In this document: piece after piece, positions 35,535-43,613 of the stretch
Layout of the letters: every line of letters starts with the position of its first letter
Position numbering within the stretch: position 1 is the stretch's first letter
DNA from: an uncultured Pseudoflavonifractor sp.
GTDB lineage: Bacteria > Bacillota > Clostridia > Oscillospirales > Oscillospiraceae
Assembly: GCF_944387805.1 (NCBI RefSeq)
Contig: NZ_CALXGI010000012.1
Location: 1-64,000, forward strand
Direction of reading: 5' to 3'
DNA: 64,000 nucleotides
Notes under the pieces: generated by a model
What the model was told of the DNA's origin: nothing
Seen by the model: the letters and a program-made list of their open reading frames with translations, nothing else
Database searches by the model: none
Position numbers and translations under genes: made by a program

Positions 35535-36229
35535 AGATCCAGAAGAACGCTGTCACCATTGAGGAGACTTTAGAGAAGGCGCTGGCCACGGTGGTGGGCC
35601 ACCCGGTGAAGTGCACCGGTGCTGGCCGCACCGATGCCGGCGTCCATGCGGAGACCTATATCGCCAACTTTCGAACCACCTCCACCATTCCCTGCGACCG
35701 TCTCCCTCTGGCGGTGAACACCCGCCTGCCGGAGGATATTGTGGTGGTTAAGGCCACGGAGGTTCATGATGACTTCAACGCCATCGGTTCCTGCATAAAA
35801 AAAGAGTACACCTATCGCATCTATAACTCCCGCATTCGCAACGCATTTTTTGTCAACCGGGTCTGGTTCTATCCCAAGCATCTGGACGAGAAGGTGATGC
35901 AGGCGGCGGCCGACCGGTTTGTGGGCACCCACGACTTTGCCGCTGTCCAGTCGGTGGGTACGGAAGTCCAGTCCACGGTGCGGACCGTGCACTACTTTAA
36001 TATATCCCGCTCGGGAGATATGATTGAGTGCCGGGTGTGCGCCAACGGCTTTCTCTACAATATGGTGCGGGCCATGGTGGGCACTTGTGTCTACGCTGCA
36101 GAGGGTAAGTTCCCGCCGGAGGCGGTGAGCGATATTCTGGAGGGGCGCTGCCGCACGGCTGCCGGCCCAACCGCCCCTCCGGGCGGCCTGTACATGACCA
36201 AGCTGTGGTATGAAGAGAATGTGCTCTGA
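35480..36229 (+). CDS. truA: tRNA pseudouridine synthase A
   Basis: TruA makes pseudouridine at tRNA positions 38-40. The 249-residue protein has the N-terminal LKLMYVGTAYHGWQIQ strand, the catalytic aspartate (Asp52) in GAGRTDAGVHA, the KKEYTYRIYN and FVGTHDFAA regions and the C-terminal FLYNMVRAMVGTCVYAAEG. The length is normal, so the gene is intact despite the repeats ahead of it. Its ribosome site and first 18 codons are the right end of the second 168-bp unit, while codons 19 onward are native sequence. Confidence 0.96.
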   Translation: MRNIALKLMYVGTAYHGWQIQKNAVTIEETLEKALATVVGHPVKCTGAGRTDAGVHAETYIANFRTTSTIPCDRLPLAVNTRLPEDIVVVKATEVHDDFNAIGSCIKKEYTYRIYNSRIRNAFFVNRVWFYPKHLDEKVMQAAADRFVGTHDFAAVQSVGTEVQSTVRTVHYFNISRSGDMIECRVCANGFLYNMVRAMVGTCVYAAEGKFPPEAVSDILEGRCRTAAGPTAPPGGLYMTKLWYEENVL

Positions 36230-36234
36230 GGCGC

Positions 36235-36252
36235 AGAATTTTTAAGGAATTT
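36235..36252 (+). repeat. 18-nt AT-rich direct repeat, downstream copy
   Basis: AGAATTTTTAAGGAATTT, 17/18 identical to 35104-35121; the pair brackets truA and its repeats. The downstream copy also lies at the ribosome-site region of the next gene. Confidence 0.5.
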
Positions 36253-36263
36253 GGTGCATACAC

Positions 36264-37460
36264 ATGAACGACAGACAGCCGGAGCCCGGCGGCAAGAAAA
36301 AAGGAAATATTCTGGTCCGTCTGCTGGCTTTCCTGGTAACGCTGGCGCTGATTTTCGGCGCGGTAACGCTGGTGGTCTACCGGGATCGGCTGAACTTTGA
36401 CGTGATCCGGAGGTACTTTACCTACCGCAGCCTGGAGCGCAACGACAACGGCCAGGCCAAGTCCTTTGCACACGAGGGCAGCACGCGGGATATTTTTGTT
36501 TCGGCGGGGGAGAACCTGCTGGTGTGCTCCACCACCGGCGTGCGGCTGTTTTCCGGCAGCGGAACCCAATATGTGGACGAGCAGATTGTAATGGAGCAGC
36601 CGGTGGCCATGGCGGCTGGGGAGTGGTCCCTGGCCTACGATGCCGGCGGCAGCAGTCTCTACCTCTTCCGGGACAAGGAGAAGGTGTTTTCCCTGGGGGC
36701 GGAGGAGGGCAAGGATATTCTGTCCGCCCGGGTCAACTCTGCCGGCTGGCTGACCGTGGTGACCCAGGCTGCCAGCTACAAGGGGTCGGTGACTGTATAT
36801 AATCCTCAGCAGCAGCCGGTGCTCCAGCTGAATCGATCCAGCGGCTTTGTCATGGATGCGGTGGTGACGGAGAATGGGGAGTATCTGGCCGCAGTCACCA
36901 TCCGGCAGAGCGGCGCATCCTTTGACAGCAGCGTGGATCTCTACCGGCTGGACCGGACCGAGGAGGAGACAGAACCGGATGCCTCCAGCACTCTGGACGG
37001 CAGCGTGACCCTGGACCTGAGGCAGCAGGGCGACACACTGTGGGCCCTGGGGGACACGGGGGTGTACGCCATCTCGCTGGCGGAGAGGAATCTCGGGGAG
37101 CGAGAGGGCATGTACGGCTATCCGGACCAGTACCTGAAGGAGTTCTCGCTGGAGGGAGAGGGATATGCGGCGCTGCTGCTGGGTAAGTACCGGGCCGGCA
37201 GCCAGGCCCAGCTTCTGGTGACCGATGAGTCGGGAGCGGTGACCGGCGCCCTGGATATTGGGGAGCAGGTGCTCTCCCTGTCCGCGGCAGGGAGGTATAT
37301 TGCCGTGCTCACTGCCGACCGGCTGGACATCTATACCGCGGATCTCCGGCTCTATGACAGCATGTCCGGCACTCAGAACGCCCAGAAAGTGCTTATGCGG
37401 GCCGACGGCACCGCGATGCTCATCGGTGCAAAAACTGCCCGGCTCTATATCCCGGACTGA
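36264..37460 (+). CDS. DUF5711 family membrane-anchored beta-propeller-like protein
   Basis: A 398-residue protein. A basic cytoplasmic start (GGKKKGN) precedes one transmembrane helix (about residues 18-40). The outer part consists of repeated short strands ending in hydrophobic-acidic turns (LLVCSTTGVRLFSG, GWLTVVTQAASYKGSVTVYN, YIAVLTADRLDIYT), which suggests a beta-propeller. This layout matches DUF5711, a clostridial family of unknown function; the assignment is from memory of the pattern. It lies between truA and a CvpA gene and may be cotranscribed with both. Confidence 0.75.
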   Translation: MNDRQPEPGGKKKGNILVRLLAFLVTLALIFGAVTLVVYRDRLNFDVIRRYFTYRSLERNDNGQAKSFAHEGSTRDIFVSAGENLLVCSTTGVRLFSGSGTQYVDEQIVMEQPVAMAAGEWSLAYDAGGSSLYLFRDKEKVFSLGAEEGKDILSARVNSAGWLTVVTQAASYKGSVTVYNPQQQPVLQLNRSSGFVMDAVVTENGEYLAAVTIRQSGASFDSSVDLYRLDRTEEETEPDASSTLDGSVTLDLRQQGDTLWALGDTGVYAISLAERNLGEREGMYGYPDQYLKEFSLEGEGYAALLLGKYRAGSQAQLLVTDESGAVTGALDIGEQVLSLSAAGRYIAVLTADRLDIYTADLRLYDSMSGTQNAQKVLMRADGTAMLIGAKTARLYIPD

Positions 37461-37498
37461 AGTTAGAAACCTTTTTGAGATTCCATATGGAGGTTCCC

Positions 37499-38203
37499 AT
37501 GGCTTATCTGATATTTGACATTGCAATTCTGGTCATTCTGGCACTTTTTGCCTGGCGGGGCGCGTCCAGGGGCTTTGTGCTCTCCCTGTGCGGCCTGTTG
37601 GCGGTGATCGTGGCCTTTGTGGGGGCCAGCTTCCTGGCCGGCCTGCTGGCGCCCAAGGTGGGAACCGCTTTGGAGCCAAAGTTTGCCCAGGCCATTGAGG
37701 AGCGGCTGGAGGAGCAATTCCAGCAGTCCGGCCCGGCGGGGGACGCCGCCGGCCAGGCGGAGGGAGAGAGCTACCCCCTGCAGGACGTACTGTCCGTGCT
37801 CAAGGACATGGGGCTCTATGAGGAACTGGTGGACACCATTGACCAGGCGGTACAGGACGGCATGACCACCGTGGCCGCCAACGCGGCAGCGGCCGTAGCC
37901 GCCGCCATCGCCCAGTCGGTGGCCTATACTGTGATCTTCACCGCCGCCTTTGCACTGATCCTCATCGCGTGGACCATTTTCTCCCACGCAGTGGACCTGG
38001 TGACAAAGCTGCCCGGCCTGAACTTCCTCAACAAGACCGGCGGGGCGGCGATGGGCCTGGTTAAGGGGGTTATTATCCTCTTCCTGGCGGCCTGGATCAT
38101 CCAGTACACCGGCAAGCTTATCCCGGAGGAAACGGTTCAGCAGACCCATCTGCTCAAGTTCTTTATGACAACCAATCCCTTGGCGCTGCTCCAGGGGCTG
38201 TGA
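37499..38203 (+). CDS. CvpA family protein
   Basis: A 234-residue membrane protein with four hydrophobic segments. The N-terminal pair (YLIFDIAILVILALFAWRGASRGFVLSL) has the CvpA pattern, as does the C-terminal GVIILFLAAWIIQY. A soluble loop of about 90 residues, acidic and then alanine-rich, separates the halves. CvpA proteins are linked to envelope integrity or colicin V production, with no defined biochemistry. ATG 37499 follows GGAGG by 6 nt; the frame extends 24 nt upstream. Confidence 0.82.
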   Translation: MAYLIFDIAILVILALFAWRGASRGFVLSLCGLLAVIVAFVGASFLAGLLAPKVGTALEPKFAQAIEERLEEQFQQSGPAGDAAGQAEGESYPLQDVLSVLKDMGLYEELVDTIDQAVQDGMTTVAANAAAAVAAAIAQSVAYTVIFTAAFALILIAWTIFSHAVDLVTKLPGLNFLNKTGGAAMGLVKGVIILFLAAWIIQYTGKLIPEETVQQTHLLKFFMTTNPLALLQGL

Positions 38204-38244
38204 CAGAGCATTTCCACCATTCCACACAAATGAAGGTGTTAACG

Positions 38245-38778
38245 ATGAACGTGCCCAATTTTCTCTCTCTGCTCCGGCTGGCCATGGTGCCGGTCTTTGC
38301 GGTGGTATTCTTCCAGCCCATCCCCACAGCCCGATACTGGGCGGCCGGGGTATACGCCCTGGCCTTTGTTACCGACGTGGCCGACGGATACATCGCCCGC
38401 CACTTCAATCAGATCACCCGTCTGGGGCGGATTCTGGACCCGCTGGCCGATAAGCTGATGACCTTTACGGTGATTGTCTGTATCACAGTGGCAGGCATTA
38501 TTCCCATTTGGGCGGTGGTCATTTTCTTCTGCAAGGAGGCCGCCATGGGCCTGGGCGCCCTGTCCATGCTCCACAAGATCGACGATGTGATCCCCTCCAA
38601 TTGGCTGGGCAAAACTTCTACCTTCGTGTTCTTCGTGGTGTGCGCCGCTCTGGTGCTCTTTCCCCAGATTCCCCACAGCTGGGCGATTGGTATGATCTCC
38701 TTTGCCCTGGCCCTGACCATTTTGGCTTTTCTCTATTACCTGTGGCTATATATGAGCGTGCTTGGGAAAAAGAAATAA
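38245..38778 (+). CDS. pgsA: CDP-diacylglycerol--glycerol-3-phosphate 3-phosphatidyltransferase
   Basis: PgsA makes phosphatidylglycerol phosphate from CDP-diacylglycerol and glycerol 3-phosphate. The 177-residue integral membrane protein contains the complete CDP-alcohol phosphatidyltransferase motif D-x2-DG-x2-AR-x8-G-x3-D-x3-D, seen from DVADGYIAR to LDPLAD. Short length and the N-terminal NVPNFLSLLRL fit PgsA rather than phosphatidylserine synthase. ATG 38245 follows AAGGTG; the frame is open 45 nt upstream, into the cvpA end. Confidence 0.88.
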   Translation: MNVPNFLSLLRLAMVPVFAVVFFQPIPTARYWAAGVYALAFVTDVADGYIARHFNQITRLGRILDPLADKLMTFTVIVCITVAGIIPIWAVVIFFCKEAAMGLGALSMLHKIDDVIPSNWLGKTSTFVFFVVCAALVLFPQIPHSWAIGMISFALALTILAFLYYLWLYMSVLGKKK

Positions 38779-38861
38779 GGAGCCTCCGAAAAGGCTGGAA
38801 AATAAAAAACCAAGTAAATTACCAGAAATTCATACCCAGTTCACAATTTCGCACTAGAATT

Positions 38862-38898
38862 TTTTCTCCGGGGCAATACAGGGCCCCAAGGGGAGAAA
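38862..38898 (+). promoter_or_regulatory. leader hairpin before the ClpE-like gene
   Basis: TTTTCTCC-GGGGC...GGCCCC-AA-GGGGAGAAA can fold into an extended hairpin 25 nt before the start codon. No CtsR heptanucleotide repeat or CIRCE element is present, so control would be of another kind. Confidence 0.45.
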
Positions 38899-38925
38899 AT
38901 ATCCCCCTTAAAGGAGCTGATCAAT

Positions 38926-41460
38926 ATGCAACCGACACTCTGTTCCAGATGTCATAAGAATGTGGCTGTTATTTTTATCCAGAAAATTGAGGGCGGGGAG
39001 ACCAAGAGCGAGGGCCTCTGCCTCAAGTGCGCCCGGGAGCTGGGCATCAAACCTGTTGAGGACATGATGCAGAAGATGGGCATTACCGACGAGGACCTGG
39101 ACGGTCTGACCAACGAGATGCTCTCCGCCTTTGGCGGCGCTGAGGGCATGGAGGGTCTGGTACCCCAGGGAGACGACTCGGACGGCGAGGAGGACGACGA
39201 GGGCCGTACGGCCACCTTCCCCTTCCTCAATAAGCTCTTCGGCGGCGCCCAGGGCGGCGACAGCCAGCCCAGCAAGGAGGAGTCCCGCCCCCGGGAGGAC
39301 AAGCCCGGCAAGGAACGGGCCCCTAAGCGGAAATTTTTGGAGAACTACTGTATCTCCCTGACCCAGAAAGCCGCCGAGGGCAAGCTGGACAATATCGTGG
39401 GCCGGGATCAGGAGATTGAGCGTACCATCCAGATTCTCAACCGCCGGCAGAAGAACAACCCCTGCCTTATCGGCGAGCCCGGTGTGGGCAAAACAGCCAT
39501 CGCTGAGGGTCTGGCCCAGCGGATTTATTCCGGCAACGTACCTTATAAGCTCCAGGATAAAGAGGTCTACCTGCTGGATCTGACTGCTCTGGTGGCGGGC
39601 ACCCAGTTCCGCGGCCAGTTCGAGAGCCGGATGAAGGGCCTGATTGACGAGGTCAAGAAGCTGGGCAACATCATCCTGGTCATTGACGAGGTCCACAACA
39701 TCGTAGGCGCCGGCGACGCCGAGGGCAGCATGAACGCCGCCAACATCCTCAAGCCTGCGCTCTCCCGCGGTGAAATTCAGGTCATCGGCGCCACGACCCT
39801 CACCGAGTACCGCAAGTACATTGAGAAGGACTCTGCCCTGGAGCGCCGGTTCCAGCCCATCATTGTGGAGGAGCCCTCCATTGAGGACGCGGTAAAAATT
39901 ATTATGGGCATCAAGTCTTACTATGAGAAGTATCACTTCGTGTCCATTTCCCCCGAAATGGCCCGTATGGCCGTCACCATGAGCGAGCGGTACATCACCG
40001 ACCGCTACCTGCCCGACAAGGCCATCGACCTCATTGATGAGGCCTGCTCCGACGTCAACCTCCACAACGCCAACCTGGCCCGGGAGGCCCAGCTGAAGAA
40101 AGAGCTGGAGCAGATCTCCAAGGAGCGGGAGGCTCTGGTGACCGAGGCCAACAGCCGGGACTTCAAGCGGCAGAGCGACTTGAAAGCAAACGAGAGCCGG
40201 CAGGGAGAGATCCGCCGGGAGCTGGCCAAGCTCACGGAGGAGCACAATGCTCTGGCTGCCGCCGGCGACCAGGAAGCCGGCATAAAGGACAATGAGCGGG
40301 AGCAGGCCCGCCTCCAGCGGGAGCTGCAGAAGCTGGTCCAGGACCGGAGCGCCCTCAACACCGCCTCCACCGGCGACGAGGACTATCAGCGCCTGGCCGT
40401 CATCAAGAGCCGGGAGCTCCAGCTCCAGCAGGAGCTGGACAAGCTGGAGGCCCAGAGCGCCCCGCCCCTGACCGTGGCCCACCTGGCCCGGGTCATCGAG
40501 CTGTGGACCAAGATTCCCGCCAGCCAGATTCAGGAGGCCGAGTACGAGCGCCTGGCCCAGCTGGAGACCCGCCTCAAAGAGCACATCATCGGCCAGGACG
40601 ACGCGGTGAAGGCTGTGGCCGCCGCTGTCCGCCGCGGCCGGGTGGGCATCGCTTCCAAGCGCAAGCCCGTGTCCTTCATCTTCGTGGGCTCCACTGGTGT
40701 GGGTAAGACCGAGCTGGTCAAGCGGCTGGCCATGGACATGTTCCACTCCCCCGAGTCTCTCATCCGGCTGGACATGTCCGAGTTCATGGAGAAGTTCGCG
40801 GTCAGCCGCATCATCGGCTCTCCCCCGGGCTATGTGGGCTACGACGAGGCCGGCCAGCTGACCGAGAAGGTCCGCCGCAAGCCTTACTGCGTCATTCTCT
40901 TCGACGAGATTGAGAAAGCCCACCCCGACGTGCTCAACATTCTGCTCCAGATTCTGGATGACGGTCACATCACCGACGCCCAGGGCCGGAACGTGAACTT
41001 TGAGAATGCGGTCATCGTCATGACCTCCAACGCGGGCAGTGAGGCCAAGGGCTCCGGCAGCGTGGGCTTCGGCCGTACCGCCGCCGAGCAGGGCCGCGAG
41101 CGGGCCATGAAGGCCCTGGAGAGCTTCCTGCGGCCTGAGTTCATCAACCGGGTGGACGAGATTGTCTACTTCAAACGGCTCACCGAGGACAACTTCAAGG
41201 CCATCGCCGGCATCATGCTGGACGAGCTGAAGGGCACCCTGGGCGAGAAGAGCATCACCTTCACCTATGACGACAGCCTGCTGGACTACCTGGTGAAGAA
41301 GTCCTACTCCCTGACCTATGGCGCCCGCAACCTGCGCCGCCAGATTCAGAAGGACCTGGAGGACCCCATTGCCACCCGCATCATCGAGAGCTACCACAAC
41401 CCCGTCCGTACCCTGCATGCCTCCTCCGACGGAGAGACCGTGCAGATTACCGGCGAATAA
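38926..41460 (+). CDS. ClpE-like Hsp100 ATPase with N-terminal zinc finger
   Basis: An 844-residue AAA+ unfoldase. Instead of a Clp-N domain, residues 1-40 carry a zinc finger (Cys6, Cys9, Cys32, Cys35), as in ClpE. An acidic linker follows (~45-140). The two AAA+ modules have Walker A GEPGVGKT and GSTGVGKT, with a coiled-coil middle region (~380-500) rich in Glu/Arg/Gln. A VGF tripeptide in GSVGFGRT is the expected ClpP-docking loop. The role is ATP-driven protein disaggregation and, with ClpP, proteolysis. AAAGGAG precedes the ATG. No mcsA/mcsB/ctsR neighbours are present, unlike clpC operons. Confidence 0.9.
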   Translation: MQPTLCSRCHKNVAVIFIQKIEGGETKSEGLCLKCARELGIKPVEDMMQKMGITDEDLDGLTNEMLSAFGGAEGMEGLVPQGDDSDGEEDDEGRTATFPFLNKLFGGAQGGDSQPSKEESRPREDKPGKERAPKRKFLENYCISLTQKAAEGKLDNIVGRDQEIERTIQILNRRQKNNPCLIGEPGVGKTAIAEGLAQRIYSGNVPYKLQDKEVYLLDLTALVAGTQFRGQFESRMKGLIDEVKKLGNIILVIDEVHNIVGAGDAEGSMNAANILKPALSRGEIQVIGATTLTEYRKYIEKDSALERRFQPIIVEEPSIEDAVKIIMGIKSYYEKYHFVSISPEMARMAVTMSERYITDRYLPDKAIDLIDEACSDVNLHNANLAREAQLKKELEQISKEREALVTEANSRDFKRQSDLKANESRQGEIRRELAKLTEEHNALAAAGDQEAGIKDNEREQARLQRELQKLVQDRSALNTASTGDEDYQRLAVIKSRELQLQQELDKLEAQSAPPLTVAHLARVIELWTKIPASQIQEAEYERLAQLETRLKEHIIGQDDAVKAVAAAVRRGRVGIASKRKPVSFIFVGSTGVGKTELVKRLAMDMFHSPESLIRLDMSEFMEKFAVSRIIGSPPGYVGYDEAGQLTEKVRRKPYCVILFDEIEKAHPDVLNILLQILDDGHITDAQGRNVNFENAVIVMTSNAGSEAKGSGSVGFGRTAAEQGRERAMKALESFLRPEFINRVDEIVYFKRLTEDNFKAIAGIMLDELKGTLGEKSITFTYDDSLLDYLVKKSYSLTYGARNLRRQIQKDLEDPIATRIIESYHNPVRTLHASSDGETVQITGE

Positions 41461-41467
41461 GCAGCAT

Positions 41468-41509
41468 AAAAGGGCCCCGTCTCACAAAACTGAGACAGGG
41501 CCCTTTTTA
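41468..41509. terminator. terminator after the ClpE-like gene
   Basis: AAAAGGGCCC...GTCTCA-CAAAAC-TGAGAC...GGGCCCTTTT; bidirectional between convergent genes. Confidence 0.92.
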
Positions 41510-41514
41510 TGTCC

Positions 41515-42225
41515 TTATTGCTGGATGGTGCGGAGAATCTCGCCCTCGGCGGAGATGACGGTGATGGTGAGGGGAATGTGCTTGCCGGAGTTGGCCACGG
41601 CCAGCTCAGCGGCCCGCTGGATGCCGCCGCAGCAGGGCACCTCCATCCGGGCAACCGTGACGCTGCGCACGTTGTTGCGGCGGAAAATCTCGGTGAGCTT
41701 GTCGGTGTAGTCCCCCTCGTCCAGCTTGGGGCAGCCCACCAGCACCACACGGCCCCGGATAAAGTCCCGGTGGAAGGCGCCGTAGGCGTAGGCGGTGCAG
41801 TCGGCTGCGATGAGCACATCGGCGCCGCTGAGCCAGGGGGACATGGGGTTGACCAGCTTAATCTGCACCGGCCACTGCCGCAGCTCGCTGGGAATCTCAC
41901 CGGCGGCAGCGGGGCGCTCCTGACGGTGAATAGCACGGCTCATGCTGCCTGGACAGCCGCAGGGCAGGGGAGCGGCAGCATTCTCCTTGGCCGCCTTGGC
42001 GGCCATGACGGCGGCGTGGTCATAGGCGGGGGCCTCCCGCTCCTCAAAGGTGATGGCTCCGGTGGGGCAGGCGGGGAGGCAGTCCCCCAGGCCGTCGCAG
42101 TAGTCCTCACGGAGCAGGCGTGCCTTGCCGTCCACCATACCGATGGCCCCCTCGTGGCAGGCCGCCGCACAGGCGCCGCAGCCGTTGCACTTGTCCGCGT
42201 CAATCTTGATAATCTTCCGAATCAT
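41515..42225 (-). CDS. 2x[4Fe-4S] ferredoxin-domain protein
   Basis: A 236-residue protein with an N-terminal bacterial ferredoxin domain: CNGCGACAAACHEGAI and a second, altered cluster CDGLGDCLPACPTGAI, in which the CxxC spacing is CDGLGDC. A linker with CGCPG follows, then a C-terminal domain with VLIAADCTAYAYGAFH, VLVGCPKLDEGD and VPCCGG, which may bind another cofactor. Proteins of this layout often accompany Crp/Fnr regulators and hybrid-cluster proteins in anaerobes. It diverges from the Crp/Fnr gene. GGAGGG precedes the ATG. Confidence 0.87.
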   Translation of the reverse strand: MIRKIIKIDADKCNGCGACAAACHEGAIGMVDGKARLLREDYCDGLGDCLPACPTGAITFEEREAPAYDHAAVMAAKAAKENAAAPLPCGCPGSMSRAIHRQERPAAAGEIPSELRQWPVQIKLVNPMSPWLSGADVLIAADCTAYAYGAFHRDFIRGRVVLVGCPKLDEGDYTDKLTEIFRRNNVRSVTVARMEVPCCGGIQRAAELAVANSGKHIPLTITVISAEGEILRTIQQ

Positions 42226-42239
42226 AGGGAAAACCCTCC

Positions 42240-42268
42240 TTGTATTTGTAAGGAAAGCATACTATACT
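42240..42268 (+). promoter_or_regulatory. promoter of the Crp/Fnr gene
   Basis: TTGTAT (42240-42245), 17 nt, TATACT (42263-42268). On the other strand TATAGT (42261-42266) may serve the ferredoxin gene, so the two promoters would overlap. Confidence 0.6.
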
Positions 42269-42282
42269 GGTATCAAATTTTC

Positions 42283-42298
42283 TGTTGCAGTTGCAACA
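42283..42298. promoter_or_regulatory. dyad operator candidate between ferredoxin and Crp/Fnr genes
   Basis: TGTTGCA-GT-TGCAACA, 7-nt arms. It is downstream of the crp promoter (position for self-repression) and about 36 nt upstream of the predicted ferredoxin start site (near the usual Crp/Fnr activator position). Confidence 0.6.
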
Positions 42299-42312
42299 TG
42301 GGAGGAAAAAAC

Positions 42313-42975
42313 ATGGGGAAATTTCTGCCGGTGCTTCAGAGGTCGCCCCTCTTCGCCGGGATTTCAGAGCAGGATATGGAGACCATGCTGGACTGCCTGG
42401 GGGCGGTGGAGCGGAAATTCAGCAGGGGAGAGGCGGTACTCCGGGCCGGAGAGCCTGCCCGCTGGCTGGGTGTGGCGCTGTCCGGGCGGCTCCAGGTGTG
42501 CCGGGAGGACCGGGAGGGACGCAGAACCGTGCTCTCCTCAGTACCTCCGGCGGGTATCTTCGGCGAGGCTCACGCCTGCGCCGGGACAGCTGCTCTGCCG
42601 GTGTCGGTGTGGACGGTGGAGGACAGCGGTGTGCTGCTGCTGGACATCGCCCGGGTGGTAGGCGCCTGTCCCTCCTCCTGCGCCTTCCACAGCCGCCTGG
42701 TCACCAACCTGCTCTCCGTGCTGGCGGGGAAGAATATTCTCCTGTCTGCCAAGCTGGAGCATGTGTCCCAGCGGACCATCCGGGAAAAGCTGCTCTCCTA
42801 CCTCAACGCCCAGGCGGCCCTGGCGGGAAGCGACTCCTTTGCCATCCCCTTTGACCGGCAGGCTCTGGCGGACTACCTCTGCGTGGACCGGAGCGCCCTG
42901 TCCCGGGAGCTGTCCGCCCTGCGGCGGGAGGGGATTCTGGAGGCGGAGAAAAACCGCTTCCGGCTGCTGCGGTAG
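42313..42975 (+). CDS. Crp/Fnr-family transcriptional regulator
   Basis: A 220-residue regulator with an N-terminal cyclic-nucleotide-binding-like beta barrel (LAGVALSGRLQVCRED pattern, about residues 15-120), a dimer helix and a C-terminal winged helix (VSQRTIREKLLSYLN, then FDRQALADYLCVDRSALSRELSALRREGIL). There is no N-terminal Fnr-type cysteine cluster, so direct Fe-S oxygen sensing is unlikely. It most likely controls the divergent ferredoxin-domain gene and itself via the dyad at 42283-42298. ATG 42313 is 7 nt after GGAGG; the earlier ATG 42298 overlaps the ribosome site. Confidence 0.9.
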   Translation: MGKFLPVLQRSPLFAGISEQDMETMLDCLGAVERKFSRGEAVLRAGEPARWLGVALSGRLQVCREDREGRRTVLSSVPPAGIFGEAHACAGTAALPVSVWTVEDSGVLLLDIARVVGACPSSCAFHSRLVTNLLSVLAGKNILLSAKLEHVSQRTIREKLLSYLNAQAALAGSDSFAIPFDRQALADYLCVDRSALSRELSALRREGILEAEKNRFRLLR

Positions 42976-42999
42976 GGAGAGAAAAATTTCCCCCGCATG

Positions 43000-43028
43000 T
43001 GAAACCTTTTTCCCCGTCCATCCGTATA
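43000..43028 (+). promoter_or_regulatory. ECF-type promoter ahead of the second sigma gene
   Basis: TGAAAC (43000-43005), 17 nt, CGTATA (43023-43028), matching the TGAAAC / CGTA pattern of sigma-W-like ECF promoters. It suggests the sigma factor transcribes its own operon. Confidence 0.7.
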
Positions 43029-43067
43029 TCAGGGCGAAACCGGTTTTAGGAAGAGAGGAGTGGCGGC

Positions 43068-43613
43068 ATGGAGGATGAAAAGCTGGTACGCCGCCTGCAA
43101 AAGGGGAGCCGCACGGCGCTGGAGCAGGCCATCAACCGATATACCGCCTATGTCAGCACCATTGTCTGGCGCACCCTGGGCGCCGCCGCCACCCGGGAGG
43201 ACACGGAGGAGGTGGTCTCCGACGTGTTTCTCAGCCTGTGGTCCCACGCCCATGAGCTGGACCCCAAGCAGGGCCTGCGGCCATGGCTGGGGGCGGTAGC
43301 CCGCAACCGGGCCACCGACTGCCTTCGCAGAACAAAGCCCACCGTGCCTCTGCCGGAGGACGACGGGCCGTCCCCGGCCGAGGGACCGGAGGAGACCGCC
43401 GCCGCCAAAGAGCAGGCGGAGCGGCTCTGGCAGGCGGTGGACGGCCTGGGGGAGCCGGACCGGACCCTCTTCCTCCGCCACTACTACTACGGCGAGAAGC
43501 TCAATGAGGCGGTGCGGGGTCTGGGCCTGAGCACCGGCGCGGCCCGCATCCGCCTGTCCCGGGGCAGGAAGAAGCTCCGGGAGATTCTGACGAAAGGAGG
43601 GGAAGGACTGTGA
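43068..43613 (+). CDS. ECF-type RNA polymerase sigma factor
   Basis: A 181-residue ECF sigma. Region 2 includes LEQAINRYTAYVSTIVWRTLG and DTEEVVSDVFLSLWSHAHELD, then GLRPWLGAVARNRATDCLRR. Region 4 is LGEPDRTLFLRHYYYGEKLNEAVRGLGLSTGAARIRLSRGRKKLRE. It differs clearly from the first ECF sigma in this window and so is not a recent duplicate. AGAGGAG precedes the ATG. It overlaps the next gene (GTGA), giving a coupled sigma and membrane-partner pair. Confidence 0.93.
   Translation: MEDEKLVRRLQKGSRTALEQAINRYTAYVSTIVWRTLGAAATREDTEEVVSDVFLSLWSHAHELDPKQGLRPWLGAVARNRATDCLRRTKPTVPLPEDDGPSPAEGPEETAAAKEQAERLWQAVDGLGEPDRTLFLRHYYYGEKLNEAVRGLGLSTGAARIRLSRGRKKLREILTKGGEGL

Noticed and set aside
35194..35562. 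122-codon open frame with two nearly identical repeats across the truA tandem units
   Set aside because: It exists only because 168 is divisible by three; it runs in another frame than truA and has no ribosome site. The repeat itself is the real feature.
38908..41418. 836-codon open frame antisense to the ClpE-like gene
   Set aside because: Same antisense shadow effect; the plus-strand protein has full AAA+ motifs.
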